Shown here: positions 14,818-23,332 of the stretch, one piece after another
How positions within the stretch are numbered: the stretch's first letter is position 1
How the letters are laid out: every line of letters starts with the position of its first letter
Source: Wenjunlia tyrosinilytica
GTDB taxonomy: Bacteria > Actinomycetota > Actinomycetes > Streptomycetales > Streptomycetaceae
Direction: 5' to 3'
Length of the DNA stretch: 64,000 nt
Assembly: GCF_014646055.1 (NCBI RefSeq)
Contig: NZ_BMMS01000015.1
Coordinates: forward strand, 62,001 to 126,000
The notes under the pieces: model-generated
Told to the model about the DNA's origin: nothing
Seen by the model: the letters and a program-made list of their open reading frames with translations, nothing else
Database searches by the model: none
Made by a program: the position numbers and the translations under genes

Positions 14818-16026
14818 ATGACAGGCACGAGCTCCGACGCCGCCCCTCAGTTCTCGTACCCCATACCCCGCACCTCGCCCAACGAGCCGCCGTGCGAGTA
14901 CGCGAAGCTGCGCGCCGAGCAGCCCGTCTGCCCCATCTCGCTGCCGACCGGCCACCCGGCGTGGCTCATCACGCGCTACGAGGACGTCAAGACGGTCCTG
15001 TCGGACCACAGGTTCAGCCGGGAGGCGCTCTTCCGCGACGGAGCGCCCAGGGCGCAGCTGATCGAGCCGGACTCCAACAGCGTGATCAGCATGGACCCCC
15101 CGCGCCACACGGTCATCCGCAACCTGGTCAACCGGGAGTTCACCCCCCGGCGGGCCGAGAATCTGCGCCCGAAGATCCAGGAGGTCGTGGACACCCTGCT
15201 GGACGACATGGCCCGCCGGAGCGCGCCGGTGGACCTCAATGCCACGCTGGCCCGCCCGATGGCCCTGCAGATCATCTGCGAACTGCTCGGGATCCCGATC
15301 GAGGACCAGCACAAGTTCGGCAGCTGGTGCGACCACTTCATGTCGCTGACCAAGTACACGGCGCAGGAGATCATCCGCTCCAACACGGAGATGCGGGACT
15401 ACTTCGACCGGCTCATCGTCGCCAAGCGGGCCGAGCCCGGCGAGGACCTGCTCAGCAAGCTCGTCCAGGCCATGGACGAGGAGGAGAAGATCACCAAGGA
15501 GGAGCTGATCAGCACCGGGGTGATGCTCCTGCTCGCCGGCCACGACACCACGGTGACGGTCACCGGCGGCGGCGCGGTCATGCTGATGACCCACCCCGAC
15601 CAGCTGGCGCTGGTGCGTGAGGATCCCGCGCTGCTGAACCCCGCGATCGAGGAGATCATCCGCCTGGTCACCCCCGGCGACGGCACCTTCATCCGGATCA
15701 CCCTGGAGGACGTCGAACTCGGCGGCACCGTCGTGCCGTCGGGCTCCGCCGTCATCGCCCCGATCAGCTCCGCCAACCGCGACGCCTCGGTCTTCCGCGA
15801 CCCCGACACCATGGACATCCTCCGGGACGACAACAAGCACATCGGGTTCGCCTACGGCACCCACTTCTGCGTGGGCTCCGCGCTCGCCCGCGCCGAACTC
15901 CAGATCGGCCTGCGCACCCTTTTCGAGCGCTTCCCCGGTCTCCACCTGACGGTCCCGCCGCAGGAGCTGCGCTGGCGGATGACCGCCGCGCTCGGCGGCT
16001 ACGAGGAGATCCCCGTCGCCTGGTGA
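14818..16026 (+). CDS. Cytochrome P450
   Basis: 402 residues, ATG 14818 with GGAAGG upstream. Bacterial class I P450 motifs are intact: I-helix AGHDTT at 240-245, ExxR at E279-R282, and heme-binding FAYGTHFCVG with Cys351. It needs ferredoxin and reductase encoded elsewhere. It is the last gene that plausibly belongs to the cluster and may hydroxylate or further oxidise the alkyl chain. The next gene, a molybdoenzyme, looks unrelated. Confidence 0.93.
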   Translation: MTGTSSDAAPQFSYPIPRTSPNEPPCEYAKLRAEQPVCPISLPTGHPAWLITRYEDVKTVLSDHRFSREALFRDGAPRAQLIEPDSNSVISMDPPRHTVIRNLVNREFTPRRAENLRPKIQEVVDTLLDDMARRSAPVDLNATLARPMALQIICELLGIPIEDQHKFGSWCDHFMSLTKYTAQEIIRSNTEMRDYFDRLIVAKRAEPGEDLLSKLVQAMDEEEKITKEELISTGVMLLLAGHDTTVTVTGGGAVMLMTHPDQLALVREDPALLNPAIEEIIRLVTPGDGTFIRITLEDVELGGTVVPSGSAVIAPISSANRDASVFRDPDTMDILRDDNKHIGFAYGTHFCVGSALARAELQIGLRTLFERFPGLHLTVPPQELRWRMTAALGGYEEIPVAW

Positions 16027-16083
16027 ACGGCCGCGGCCGGGCAGCACGTGAGGAGCCGGACATCCGAACGGGGGAGTACCCGC

Positions 16084-18324
16084 ATGACCACCAGGACGGC
16101 GTACCGCATCTGCTCGCTGTGCGAGGCCGGATGCGGGCTGGAGATCCAGTTCGACGGCGACCGGGCGACCAAGGTGCGCGGTGACGCCGCCGACCCCTTC
16201 AGCAAGGGATACGCCTGCCCCAAGGGCATCGCCCTCGGCGACTTCGACCAGGACCCCGACCGGCTGACCGCGCCGCTGGTGCGCCAGGCCGACGGGAGCT
16301 TCGCCGAGGTCGGCTGGGACGAGGCGTTCGCCGCCGTCGAGGCGGGGCTGGGGCGCGTGACCGAGGCGCACGGCAAGGACGCCGTCGCGCTCTACTACGG
16401 CAATCCGGTGATCCACACCATCGCCGTGCCCCTGTATCTGCGCCTGCTGCACCAGTTCCTCGGCACCCGCAACCTCTTCGGCTCCAGCACCGTCGACCAG
16501 ATGCCGAAGAATGTCTCCAGCGGTCTGATGTTCGGTGACCCGTGGGCCGTCCCGGTCCCCGACATCGACCGCACCGACCATCTGCTCGTCCTGGGCGCCA
16601 ATCCGGTGGTCAGCAACGGCAGCGTCTGGACCGTCCCGGACCTTCCGGGCCGGATCCGGGCGCTGCGGGCCCGCGGCGGGCGTCTTGTGGTGATCGATCC
16701 ACGCCGCACCAGGACGGCCGAGGTCGCCGACCGGCATGTGGCGGTCCGGCCCGGCACGGACGCCTACCTGCTCTTCGCCATGGTGAACACCCTCCTCCAG
16801 GAGGGCCTGGCGGTCGAGCCCGATCCGGACAGGTTCGCCGGGCACGGCGAACTCACCCGGATCGCCGCCGAGTTCACCCCCGAGTCGGTGGCCGCGGTCT
16901 GCGGGGTGGACGCGCGGACCGTCCGCACCCTGGCCCGTGAGCTCGCCGCCGCCCGCGCCGCCGCCGTGTACGCCCGTATCGGCGCGTGCACGGCGCCGTT
17001 CGCGACCCTGACCAACTGGCTGGTGGACGTGCTCAACACGCTCACCGGAAATCTCGACCGGCCCGGCGGCGCCATGTTCGGTGTGCCGCAGCACAACGCG
17101 GTCACCGTCACCGAGCCCTTCGCCATCGGCCGCTGGCACAGCCGGGTGCGGGCACTGCCCGAGGTGATGGGGGAGTTCCCGACGGCGACGCTCGCCGACG
17201 AGATCGACACCCCGGGCGAGGGGCAGGTGCGGGCGCTGATCGCGCTCGCGGCGAACCCGGTCCTGGCCGTGCCCAACGGCGAGCGCCTGGACCGCGCACT
17301 GGCCGGGCTGGACTTCATGGTCGCCGTCGACCCCTACCTCAACGAGACCACCCGGCACGCCCATGTCGTCCTCCCGCCGCCGCGCCTGATGCAGTCCGGG
17401 CACTTCGACATCGTGCTCTCCCGGCTCGCGGTGCGCCGGGTGGCCCGGTACTCACCGCCCTCGCTGCCGCTGGAGCCCGGACGCCCGAGCGAGTCGGCCA
17501 TCCTCGCCAAACTGACGCTGATCGCCGCCGGGTACGGCGCCGGGGCGGACCCGGCGGCCCTGGACGCGATGGTCGTCGACAAGACCCTCGAGGCGGTCCT
17601 CGCGGCCCCCGGCTCCCCGCTGGCGGGGCGGGACCCGGCCGAGCTCAAGGCGATGCTGACCGGAGCGGACAGCGTCGAGCGGCGCCTGGACCTGATGGTC
17701 CGGCTCAGCCCCATGGGAGATGTGTTCGGGCTGCGCCCGGACGGGCTCAACCTCGCTGCCCTGCTGGCGAACCCGCACGGCATCGACCTCGGGGAGCTGC
17801 TGCCCCGGCTGAACGAGGTGGTCAGGACCGCCTCCGGCCGGGTCGAGCTGTACCCGGAGCCGATCGCGGCCGAGGCGAAGCGGCTGGCCGCGCAGTTGCG
17901 CGACACCCAGCCGGGCACCCATGGGCCCAGCGGCTTTCTGCTGGTCGGCCGCCGCCATCTGCGATCGGCCAACGGCTGGACCCACAACATCCCGGCGCTG
18001 TCCGGCGGTTCGAACCGCTGCACCCTGGAGATCAACCCCGCCGACGCCGAGCGCCTCGGCATCGAGGCGGGGCAGAAGGTGGAGGTGCGCGGCCGCGCGG
18101 GCGAGGTGGTGGTCGAGGCCGAGCCGACGGACCGTGTGGGCCCCGGAGTGGTGAGCCTTCCGCACGGCTGGGGGCACGGCCGCCCCGGCTCGCGGCAGAA
18201 CCAGGCGGCGCTGCGACCGGGGGTCAACGTCAACGCCCTGACGGACGAGTTCGTGATCGACCCGCTCTCGGGCAACGCGGTGTTCAACGCGGTGCCGGTC
18301 GAGGTCGCCCCCGCACGGGGCTGA
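16084..18324 (+). CDS. Molybdopterin-dependent oxidoreductase (formate dehydrogenase/nitrate reductase-like)
   Basis: 746 residues, ATG 16084 with GGGGAG upstream. The N-terminus carries a [4Fe-4S] motif C10-x2-C13-x3-C17-x27-C45, followed by the molybdopterin domains (LGANPVVSNGS; DPRRTRTAEVADRH; LTGNLDRPGG) and a C-terminal dinucleotide-binding beta-barrel (NPADAERLGIEAGQKVEV; SLPHGWGHGRPGS). No Tat signal is present, so it is cytoplasmic. The usual DMSO-reductase-family reaction is two-electron redox of a small substrate; no partner subunit is adjacent, so the substrate is unknown. Probably monocistronic. Confidence 0.88.
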   Translation: MTTRTAYRICSLCEAGCGLEIQFDGDRATKVRGDAADPFSKGYACPKGIALGDFDQDPDRLTAPLVRQADGSFAEVGWDEAFAAVEAGLGRVTEAHGKDAVALYYGNPVIHTIAVPLYLRLLHQFLGTRNLFGSSTVDQMPKNVSSGLMFGDPWAVPVPDIDRTDHLLVLGANPVVSNGSVWTVPDLPGRIRALRARGGRLVVIDPRRTRTAEVADRHVAVRPGTDAYLLFAMVNTLLQEGLAVEPDPDRFAGHGELTRIAAEFTPESVAAVCGVDARTVRTLARELAAARAAAVYARIGACTAPFATLTNWLVDVLNTLTGNLDRPGGAMFGVPQHNAVTVTEPFAIGRWHSRVRALPEVMGEFPTATLADEIDTPGEGQVRALIALAANPVLAVPNGERLDRALAGLDFMVAVDPYLNETTRHAHVVLPPPRLMQSGHFDIVLSRLAVRRVARYSPPSLPLEPGRPSESAILAKLTLIAAGYGAGADPAALDAMVVDKTLEAVLAAPGSPLAGRDPAELKAMLTGADSVERRLDLMVRLSPMGDVFGLRPDGLNLAALLANPHGIDLGELLPRLNEVVRTASGRVELYPEPIAAEAKRLAAQLRDTQPGTHGPSGFLLVGRRHLRSANGWTHNIPALSGGSNRCTLEINPADAERLGIEAGQKVEVRGRAGEVVVEAEPTDRVGPGVVSLPHGWGHGRPGSRQNQAALRPGVNVNALTDEFVIDPLSGNAVFNAVPVEVAPARG

Positions 18325-18366
18325 TCAGTCCTCGATCCGGCATCCGTGGAAGCCGGTCGACGGTTC

Positions 18367-18951
18367 TCAGGCGGCGGCGTCGGGGCCGGCCGGCTTCAGA
18401 CCGGCGCGACGGCGGGCGATCTCGGGGTAGCGGGCGGTGAACGCCGCCGGGACGGCGAAGCCGCAGACCTTCACGGCGATGATGGCGGCCGTGGCGTGCG
18501 GGGCGACGGCGAGCAGGAGCGCCAGGGCGACGGCGTTGACGGTGAAGGCGGCCGCCCACACGGCGGTGATGACGGCGTTGACGCGGTGGAACAGCGCGCT
18601 GCCGTGCACCTCGGCGGGGGCCATCGTGCGGGCGATGCCCAGGGTGAACGGGCGGCGCACGGCCAGCGAACCCCACGCGGTCAGCGCGAGCCAGCCCACC
18701 GACGCCGCGGTGCCGTAGTCGCCGAAGGGCGAGGGGTCGAAGGCGTAGGCGGCGAACGCGAGTCCGCCGAAGAACAGCGCCGAGCTCGCCTCGATGACCA
18801 GCCCGTCCCAGGCGCGGCCCCGGTGGCGGTCGGACCTCAGGAGCCACAGGGCGAGGACGAATCCGGCGAGCGCTCCGTGCCGCGAGTCGCCGTCGGTGCT
18901 GATGGCGGCGAAGGCGATCCAGGGCAGGAAGCTGCGGATGTAGCGGCTCAT
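18367..18951 (-). CDS. Small multi-pass membrane protein, PadR-divergent
   Basis: 194 residues with about five hydrophobic segments (near 24-37, 54-69, 80-95, 125-150 and 155-172). GGAG precedes ATG 18951. I do not recognise a family. It is divergent from a PadR regulator, and the palindrome between them overlaps a TTGACA-18-TAACTT promoter for this gene, so PadR probably represses it. PadR-controlled membrane proteins often act in export or stress tolerance; no function is claimed. Confidence 0.75.
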   Translation of the reverse strand: MSRYIRSFLPWIAFAAISTDGDSRHGALAGFVLALWLLRSDRHRGRAWDGLVIEASSALFFGGLAFAAYAFDPSPFGDYGTAASVGWLALTAWGSLAVRRPFTLGIARTMAPAEVHGSALFHRVNAVITAVWAAAFTVNAVALALLLAVAPHATAAIIAVKVCGFAVPAAFTARYPEIARRRAGLKPAGPDAAA

Positions 18952-18979
18952 GAGAGGCTCCGTCGATGACGTTCCAATA

Positions 18980-19020
18980 TTGACAGGTCGAAGTTAGAAC
19001 CTCCCCTTGTGACCTGTCAA
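18980..19020. promoter_or_regulatory. Perfect 10-bp inverted repeat, PadR operator and promoter
   Basis: TTGACAGGTC at 18980-18989 and its exact reverse complement GACCTGTCAA at 19011-19020 are separated by 21 bases. On the minus strand the right arm supplies a TTGACA -35 with TAACTT 18 bases downstream as the -10 for the membrane-protein gene. The PadR gene starts 23 bases to the right. The spacing suits a PadR dimer contacting two half-sites. Confidence 0.85.
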
Positions 19021-19043
19021 CAGTGGAATGTAGTCTTGCCGGT

Positions 19044-19580
19044 ATGAGCCTTCGCCACGCCGTCCTCGGCCTCCTCGCCCAGGGACCCGCCAGCGGCTAC
19101 GACCTGCGCAAGACCTTCGACGCGTCGCTGTCCAATGTCTGGCCCGCCACCCAGAGCCAGCTCTACGGCGAGCTGGGCAAGCTCGCCGACGCCGGGCAGG
19201 TGACGGTCGCGGCCGAGGGGCCGCGCGGCCGCAAGGAGTACGCCATCACCGACGCGGGGATGGCGGAGCTGCGGCACTGGCTGACCGAGGTCGAGCCGGA
19301 GCGGGTGCGCCGCAGCGACATGCTGCTGAGGGTCTTCTTCCTCGGTGTCCTCGACCCGGAGGACGCCCAGGGCTATCTGCGCCGCCAGGTGCAGGCCGTC
19401 ACCGCGCAGCACGAGCGTTTCCGGGCGCTCGCCGATGTCGTCGACGAGGGCGACGACTCCCTGTCGGTCTACGGCCGGATCGCCCTCGAATGGGGTCTGC
19501 GGTTCACCGAGACGCAGCGCGAGTGGGCGCGGTGGGCCCAGGAGCGCATCGCGCGGGAGGCCACCGCGGCGAAGGGCTGA
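19044..19580 (+). CDS. PadR-family transcriptional regulator
   Basis: 178 residues. ATG 19044 gives the standard PadR start MSLRHAVLGLLAQGPASGYDL; a GTG at 19023 would add seven residues that do not fit the family. The winged helix includes VWPATQSQLYGELGKL and the wing GRKEYAITDAG, followed by a C-terminal dimerisation helix ending WARWAQERI. This is PadR subfamily 1 size. It likely binds the 10-bp palindrome directly upstream and represses itself and the divergent membrane-protein gene. Confidence 0.93.
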   Translation: MSLRHAVLGLLAQGPASGYDLRKTFDASLSNVWPATQSQLYGELGKLADAGQVTVAAEGPRGRKEYAITDAGMAELRHWLTEVEPERVRRSDMLLRVFFLGVLDPEDAQGYLRRQVQAVTAQHERFRALADVVDEGDDSLSVYGRIALEWGLRFTETQREWARWAQERIAREATAAKG

Positions 19581-19614
19581 CACCGGCGGCGAACGGCTGG
19601 CACCGTCCGGCTAC

Positions 19615-19655
19615 CGCCGGGTCCGCCGAGCCCGCCGGGTCCGCCGAGCCCGCCG
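19615..19655. repeat. Two-copy 18-bp tandem repeat
   Basis: The unit CCGGGTCCGCCGAGCCCG occurs twice in tandem with a partial third copy just after the PadR gene. It lies between PadR and the kinase relic and may mark a rearrangement joint. Confidence 0.7.
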
Positions 19656-19663
19656 TGGCCGAC

Positions 19664-19855
19664 ACCACCCTGGAGCCGGACCGACGGCGGTCCCGCGCCA
19701 CCACCGCCCGCGGCCTGCCGGGCCCGGGACTGGGCCTGGCCGTCGTCCGCGAGGTGGCCGACACCCACGGTGGCAGTGTGTCCGGCGCCGACCGCCCCGG
19801 CGCAGGGGCCGTCATCGGCTTCACCCCCGGTCCCGGGCCCGCGGGCCCTTCCGCC
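19664..19855 (+). pseudogene. Relic of a sensor histidine kinase ATPase domain C-terminus
   Basis: In one forward frame the stretch around 19680-19830 encodes LPGPGLGLAVVREVADTHGG followed by a Gly-rich strand and IGFTPG. That is the G2 box and end of a histidine-kinase HATPase domain. No start codon, dimerisation domain, N box or response regulator accompanies it, and the frame upstream is unrelated shadow of PadR. It is the broken 3-prime end of a kinase gene, with the GPG in place of the usual GSG/GTG showing drift. It lies in the 375-base gap before the lipase-maturation-like gene. Confidence 0.75.
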
Positions 19856-19955
19856 CGACCGGGTGAACCGAGCTCGTCCCCGTGCCCGGCGGGGCGGCCG
19901 CCCACGGCGGGGGTGGTACAGATAGCGCACGCCCGAGGTCCGAGGAGAGGCCGCC

Positions 19956-21389
19956 ATGGACTGGTTCACGGCGTCCGGCTACTGGCTGAGCCGGCTCGTC
20001 CTCCAGCGGGCGCTGGCCGCTCTCTACCTGGTGGCCTTCCTCGTCGCGGCCAACCAGTTCCGTGCCCTGCTCGGCGAGCGGGGGATCCTTCCCATTCCCC
20101 GGTTCCTCGAGCGCACCCCCTTCCGCCGCTCGCCCAGCGTCTTCCACCTCCACTACAGCGACCGGTTCTTCGCAGCCGTCGCGTGGACCGGGGCGCTGCT
20201 GTCCGCCGCCGTCGTGGCGGGAGCGGCGGACGCCGTGCCCCTGTGGGCCTCGATGCTGATGTGGGCGGCGCTGTGGGCGCTGTACCTGTCGATCGTCAAC
20301 GTCGGCCAGGTCTGGTACGGCTTCGGCTGGGAGTCCCTGCTGCTCGAGGCCGGATTCCTCGCCGTCTTCCTCGGCAATGAGCGCGCCGCGCCTCCCGTCC
20401 TGGTGCTGTGGCTGATGCGCTGGCTGCTCTTCCGCGTGGAGTTCGGCGCCGGGCTGATCAAACTGCGCGGAGACCGGTGCTGGCGCGACCTGACCTGCCT
20501 GTACTACCACCACGAGACCCAGCCGATGCCGGGCCCGCTGAGCTGGTTCTTCCACCATCTGCCCAAGTCCCTGCACCGCGTGGAGGTGGCCGCCAACCAC
20601 GGCGCCCAGCTCGTCGTGCCGGTCCTGCTGTTCACCCCTCAGCCGATCGCGACCGCGGCCGGGTGCGCCGTCGTCCTCACCCAGCTGTGGCTGGTGCTGT
20701 CCGGCAACTTCTCCTGGCTGAACTGGCTGGCCATCGTGCTGGCGTTCTCCGCGATCGACGGGGACCTCGCCGCCGGTCTCCTCCCGCTGCCCGAACCCCC
20801 GGCCCTGCCGTCGGCCCCCGGCTGGTACGAAGGGGTGGTGCTCGCGGCGACGGCGCTCGTGCTCGCGCTCAGCCACCGCCCGGCCCGCAATCTGCTCTCC
20901 CGCCGCCAGCTGATGAACTACTCCTTCGACTCCCTGCACCTGGTGAACACCTACGGGGCCTTCGGCAGCGTCAACCGGGTCCGCCACGAGGTGGTCGTCG
21001 AGGGCACGGACGAGCCGCACCTCACCCCGGCCACGGTGTGGAAGGAGTACGCGTTCAAGGGCAAGCCCGGCGACCCGCGGCGGCTGCCGCCCCAGGTGGC
21101 CCCGTACCATCTGAGGCTCGACTGGATGATGTGGTTCGCCGGGATCTCGGCCTCCTACGCCTTCCCCTGGTTCGAGCCGTTCGTCGCCCGGCTGCTGGAC
21201 AACGACCCGGCGACGCTGAAGCTCCTGCGGACCAATCCCTTCCCCGACGCGCCGCCCACCCATGTGCGCGCCCTGCTCTACCGCTACCGCTTCACCGACT
21301 GGAGCGAGCTGCGCCGCACCGGCGCCTGGTGGGAGCGCACCCTGGTGCGCGAGTACCTGCCGCCCGTCATCCGGGCGAAGCCGCGCTAG
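19956..21389 (+). CDS. Lipase maturation factor family membrane protein
   Basis: 477 residues with 8-10 hydrophobic segments. Family hallmarks are FGWESLLLEAGFLAVFLG, LIKLRGDRCWRDLTCLYYHHETQPMP (key run WRDLTCLYYHHETQ), LPKSLHRVEVAANH, a C-terminal cytosolic-like region with FGSVNRVRHEVVVEG and WKEYAFKGKPGDPRR, and YRYRFTD near the end. In animals LMF1 helps lipases fold in the ER; the role of bacterial members is unknown. AGGAG-like sequence precedes ATG 19956. Its 3-prime end overlaps the convergent DUF72 gene by 23 bases. Confidence 0.85.
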   Translation: MDWFTASGYWLSRLVLQRALAALYLVAFLVAANQFRALLGERGILPIPRFLERTPFRRSPSVFHLHYSDRFFAAVAWTGALLSAAVVAGAADAVPLWASMLMWAALWALYLSIVNVGQVWYGFGWESLLLEAGFLAVFLGNERAAPPVLVLWLMRWLLFRVEFGAGLIKLRGDRCWRDLTCLYYHHETQPMPGPLSWFFHHLPKSLHRVEVAANHGAQLVVPVLLFTPQPIATAAGCAVVLTQLWLVLSGNFSWLNWLAIVLAFSAIDGDLAAGLLPLPEPPALPSAPGWYEGVVLAATALVLALSHRPARNLLSRRQLMNYSFDSLHLVNTYGAFGSVNRVRHEVVVEGTDEPHLTPATVWKEYAFKGKPGDPRRLPPQVAPYHLRLDWMMWFAGISASYAFPWFEPFVARLLDNDPATLKLLRTNPFPDAPPTHVRALLYRYRFTDWSELRRTGAWWERTLVREYLPPVIRAKPR

Positions 21390-22164
21390 AGCGCCCGTCG
21401 GGGCGCACCCAGGAGGGGGTACGGCTCACCGTCCGGCCCAGTGCCGCCACATGGCGGGCGAAGGCCACCGCGTCGTGCACGGCCGCCCCGCCCGGATCGT
21501 TGTTGAAGTACACATAGGTCCGGGCCTCCTCCGGCCAGGTCCGCGTCACCCGCTTGGCCCAGGTCATGAGCGACTGGCGGCCGTAGCGGGGCCAGGGGCG
21601 GGCGATCCCCGCGTGGAAGCGCAGATACCCCCAGTCCGCCGTGCGCCACAGCGGTGTGGCCGGACGCGCCCGAAGATCGGCCCAGCACAGGGCCGCGCCG
21701 CGCCGCTCGAGGACATCGCGCACCTGCGGGGTCCACCACGAGGGGTGCCGGGGCTCGACGGCCACCCTGGTCCCGGGGGGAAAGCAGCGCAGGCACGCGT
21801 CGAGGGCCCTGATGTCCGCTCTCAGGGTCGGCGGCAGCTGGAGCAGGACCGGGCCCAGCCGGGGGCCGAGCGCGGACGCGTGGTCCATCATCCGCCGCAC
21901 CGGCTCCTCGGGATCGCGCAGCCGCTTGACGTGCGTGAGGTACCGGCTTGCCTTGACGGCCATGACAAAACCCTCGGGGGTGCGGTCGCGCCACTCGGCG
22001 AAGGTGTCGGGGGAGGGCAGCCGGTAGAAGGCGCTGTTGTTCTCCACGGTGTCGAAGCCGCGCGCGTACTCCTCCAGCCAGAGGCGCTGCGGCACCTCTG
22101 GCGGATACAGGCCCCCTCGCCAGTCCTTGTACTGCCAGCCGGAGCATCCCACGAACACGGGCAT
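21367..22164 (-). CDS. DUF72 domain protein (YecE-like)
   Basis: 265 residues from ATG 22164. TIM-barrel DUF72 motifs: FVGCSGWQYKDWRGGLYP at the start, ENNSAFYRLP, PEGFVMAVKASRYLTH, LGPVLLQLPPTL, VAVEPRHPSWW, GYLRFHG-type YLRFHAGI, and YVYFNNDPGGAAV. The biochemical role of this family is not established. It is convergent with, and overlaps by 23 bases, the end of the lipase-maturation-like gene. An in-frame start at 22200 is possible but has no better ribosome site. Confidence 0.9.
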   Translation of the reverse strand: MPVFVGCSGWQYKDWRGGLYPPEVPQRLWLEEYARGFDTVENNSAFYRLPSPDTFAEWRDRTPEGFVMAVKASRYLTHVKRLRDPEEPVRRMMDHASALGPRLGPVLLQLPPTLRADIRALDACLRCFPPGTRVAVEPRHPSWWTPQVRDVLERRGAALCWADLRARPATPLWRTADWGYLRFHAGIARPWPRYGRQSLMTWAKRVTRTWPEEARTYVYFNNDPGGAAVHDAVAFARHVAALGRTVSRTPSWVRPDGRSSAASPG

Positions 22165-22231
22165 GCTCCGATCCAAAGCCCGGACGGGCCGCCGCGCCAA
22201 TCGGGGGCCGCCCGGAGCACCCGTGCAGGTG

Positions 22232-22462
22232 TCATGTCCCCCGGGGCAGCACGACCGAGGGGGTCCACGGGCCGCAGCCTGCCGGGTCCTGCTCCCGCGG
22301 CACGGGGTGGGCCTGGGCCTGGCCGACGAGGCCGAACGCCGCCCGCATCAGCTCCCCGGCGGTCAGCGCCAGGGCGTCGACATCGCCGTCCCCCACGGCC
22401 GCGGCCGATCCCGCCCGCACCGCCGGGAGGGGGACGCTCTCTTCCTTGATCGCGGTCAGCAT
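22232..22462 (-). CDS. Small hypothetical protein
   Basis: 76 residues, not recognised. ATG 22462 is preceded by GGAGAG at 9 bases. The composition is protein-like: an N-terminal charged start MLTAIKEE, an acidic middle, a helix with ALALTAGELMRAAFGLVGQA, and a Pro-rich end. Downstream of it transcription runs toward the DUF72 gene. Frame and ribosome site make it credible; no domain can be named. Confidence 0.5.
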   Translation of the reverse strand: MLTAIKEESVPLPAVRAGSAAAVGDGDVDALALTAGELMRAAFGLVGQAQAHPVPREQDPAGCGPWTPSVVLPRGT

Positions 22463-22642
22463 CGACACGAGCTCTCCGTTTCGCTGGTCGCTGCCATCAG
22501 GACCCATCAGGACCTCAGAGAGGCAACGATCGGCGGGTGCGGAGGTCACCGGCGGACGCCCCGGGGGCAGGCGGGTCCCCGCCCGCGCGGCCGGGATATC
22601 GTGAGCCCTCTCAAAGCACAGCACATGGAAGGGGCGGACCAC

Positions 22643-22861
22643 GTGGCAGACATCGAGGCGGCCAGGCGGGCGTTCGACCGGTACGACCTGAACAAGGACG
22701 GACTGATCTCCGCGACCGAGTACAAGAGCGTGATGGCGGAACTGGGGGACTTCCACGTCACCGAGCTCGTCGCCCAGGCCGTGATCAACTCTGCCGACAC
22801 CGACGGCGACGGCCTCATGTCGTTCGACGAGTTCTGGGCCGCCCAGAACCGGAACCGCTGA
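22643..22861 (+). CDS. Two-EF-hand calcium-binding protein (calerythrin-like)
   Basis: 72 residues from GTG 22643, with GGAAGGGG 8 bases upstream; ATG 22625 would add six residues but lacks a ribosome site. Two canonical EF loops are seen: DLNKDGLISATE near 17-28 and DTDGDGLMSFDE near 53-64, each with acidic residues at positions 1, 3, 5 and 12 as required. It is a soluble cytoplasmic calcium buffer or sensor of the type common in Streptomyces. Confidence 0.9.
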   Translation: MADIEAARRAFDRYDLNKDGLISATEYKSVMAELGDFHVTELVAQAVINSADTDGDGLMSFDEFWAAQNRNR

Positions 22862-23332
22862 CGGATCGGACCCACCGACGCCCGTCCCGCCGGGCAGACC
22901 CGGCGGGGCGGGCGTTCGGCATGCTCGGGGGCCGTGGCGCACATCACAGGCCCGCCCCTTCGGATCGAGACATTCTCCGGTGCCGCTCACGTCGGCCTCC
23001 ACCCCGCCGACCCGGCCCGTGCCCGGGACGGGACGCAAACCGGATTCAAGCCCTACGGCGGGATCTCTGCCCCCGGTCACGGCGGGGACCTCGGGCGCTC
23101 CCCTCCCACCGGGGGCCGGCTCGGACGGGGCGTCAGGGAGTCCCGGGGGTGGACGCGGGGGGCGCGCGGACCGGAAACGAAAGCTTCCCCGTGTCGGAAA
23201 GTGAGGTTTCGGATCAAAACTGATGCTTCATCAAATCACAAATGGTCAGTACCAATTGAAGATGAGACAGGGAAACCTGACTAGGATGATCGGCGTTTTG
23301 TTGTTCCTGTCCTCCCGCCCCCCGAGGAACCG
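22862..23332. promoter_or_regulatory. Intergenic region with AT-rich promoter segment for the conservon operon
   Basis: The first 300 bases are GC-rich with no credible gene. From about 23180 to 23300 the sequence becomes markedly AT-rich (for example ATCAAAACTGATGCTTCATC), unlike anything nearby. This is the expected site of the cvn promoter and leader. No -10/-35 pair can be fixed by eye. Confidence 0.6.

Noticed and set aside
14725-17403. Long minus-strand open frame of 892 residues
   Set aside because: It is antisense to the P450 and molybdopterin genes, both with full family motifs; high-GC DNA produces such frames.
22934-23284. 116-residue ORF upstream of the conservon
   Set aside because: The peptide is Gly/Arg/Pro-rich and crosses the AT-rich promoter segment; no start signal is seen.
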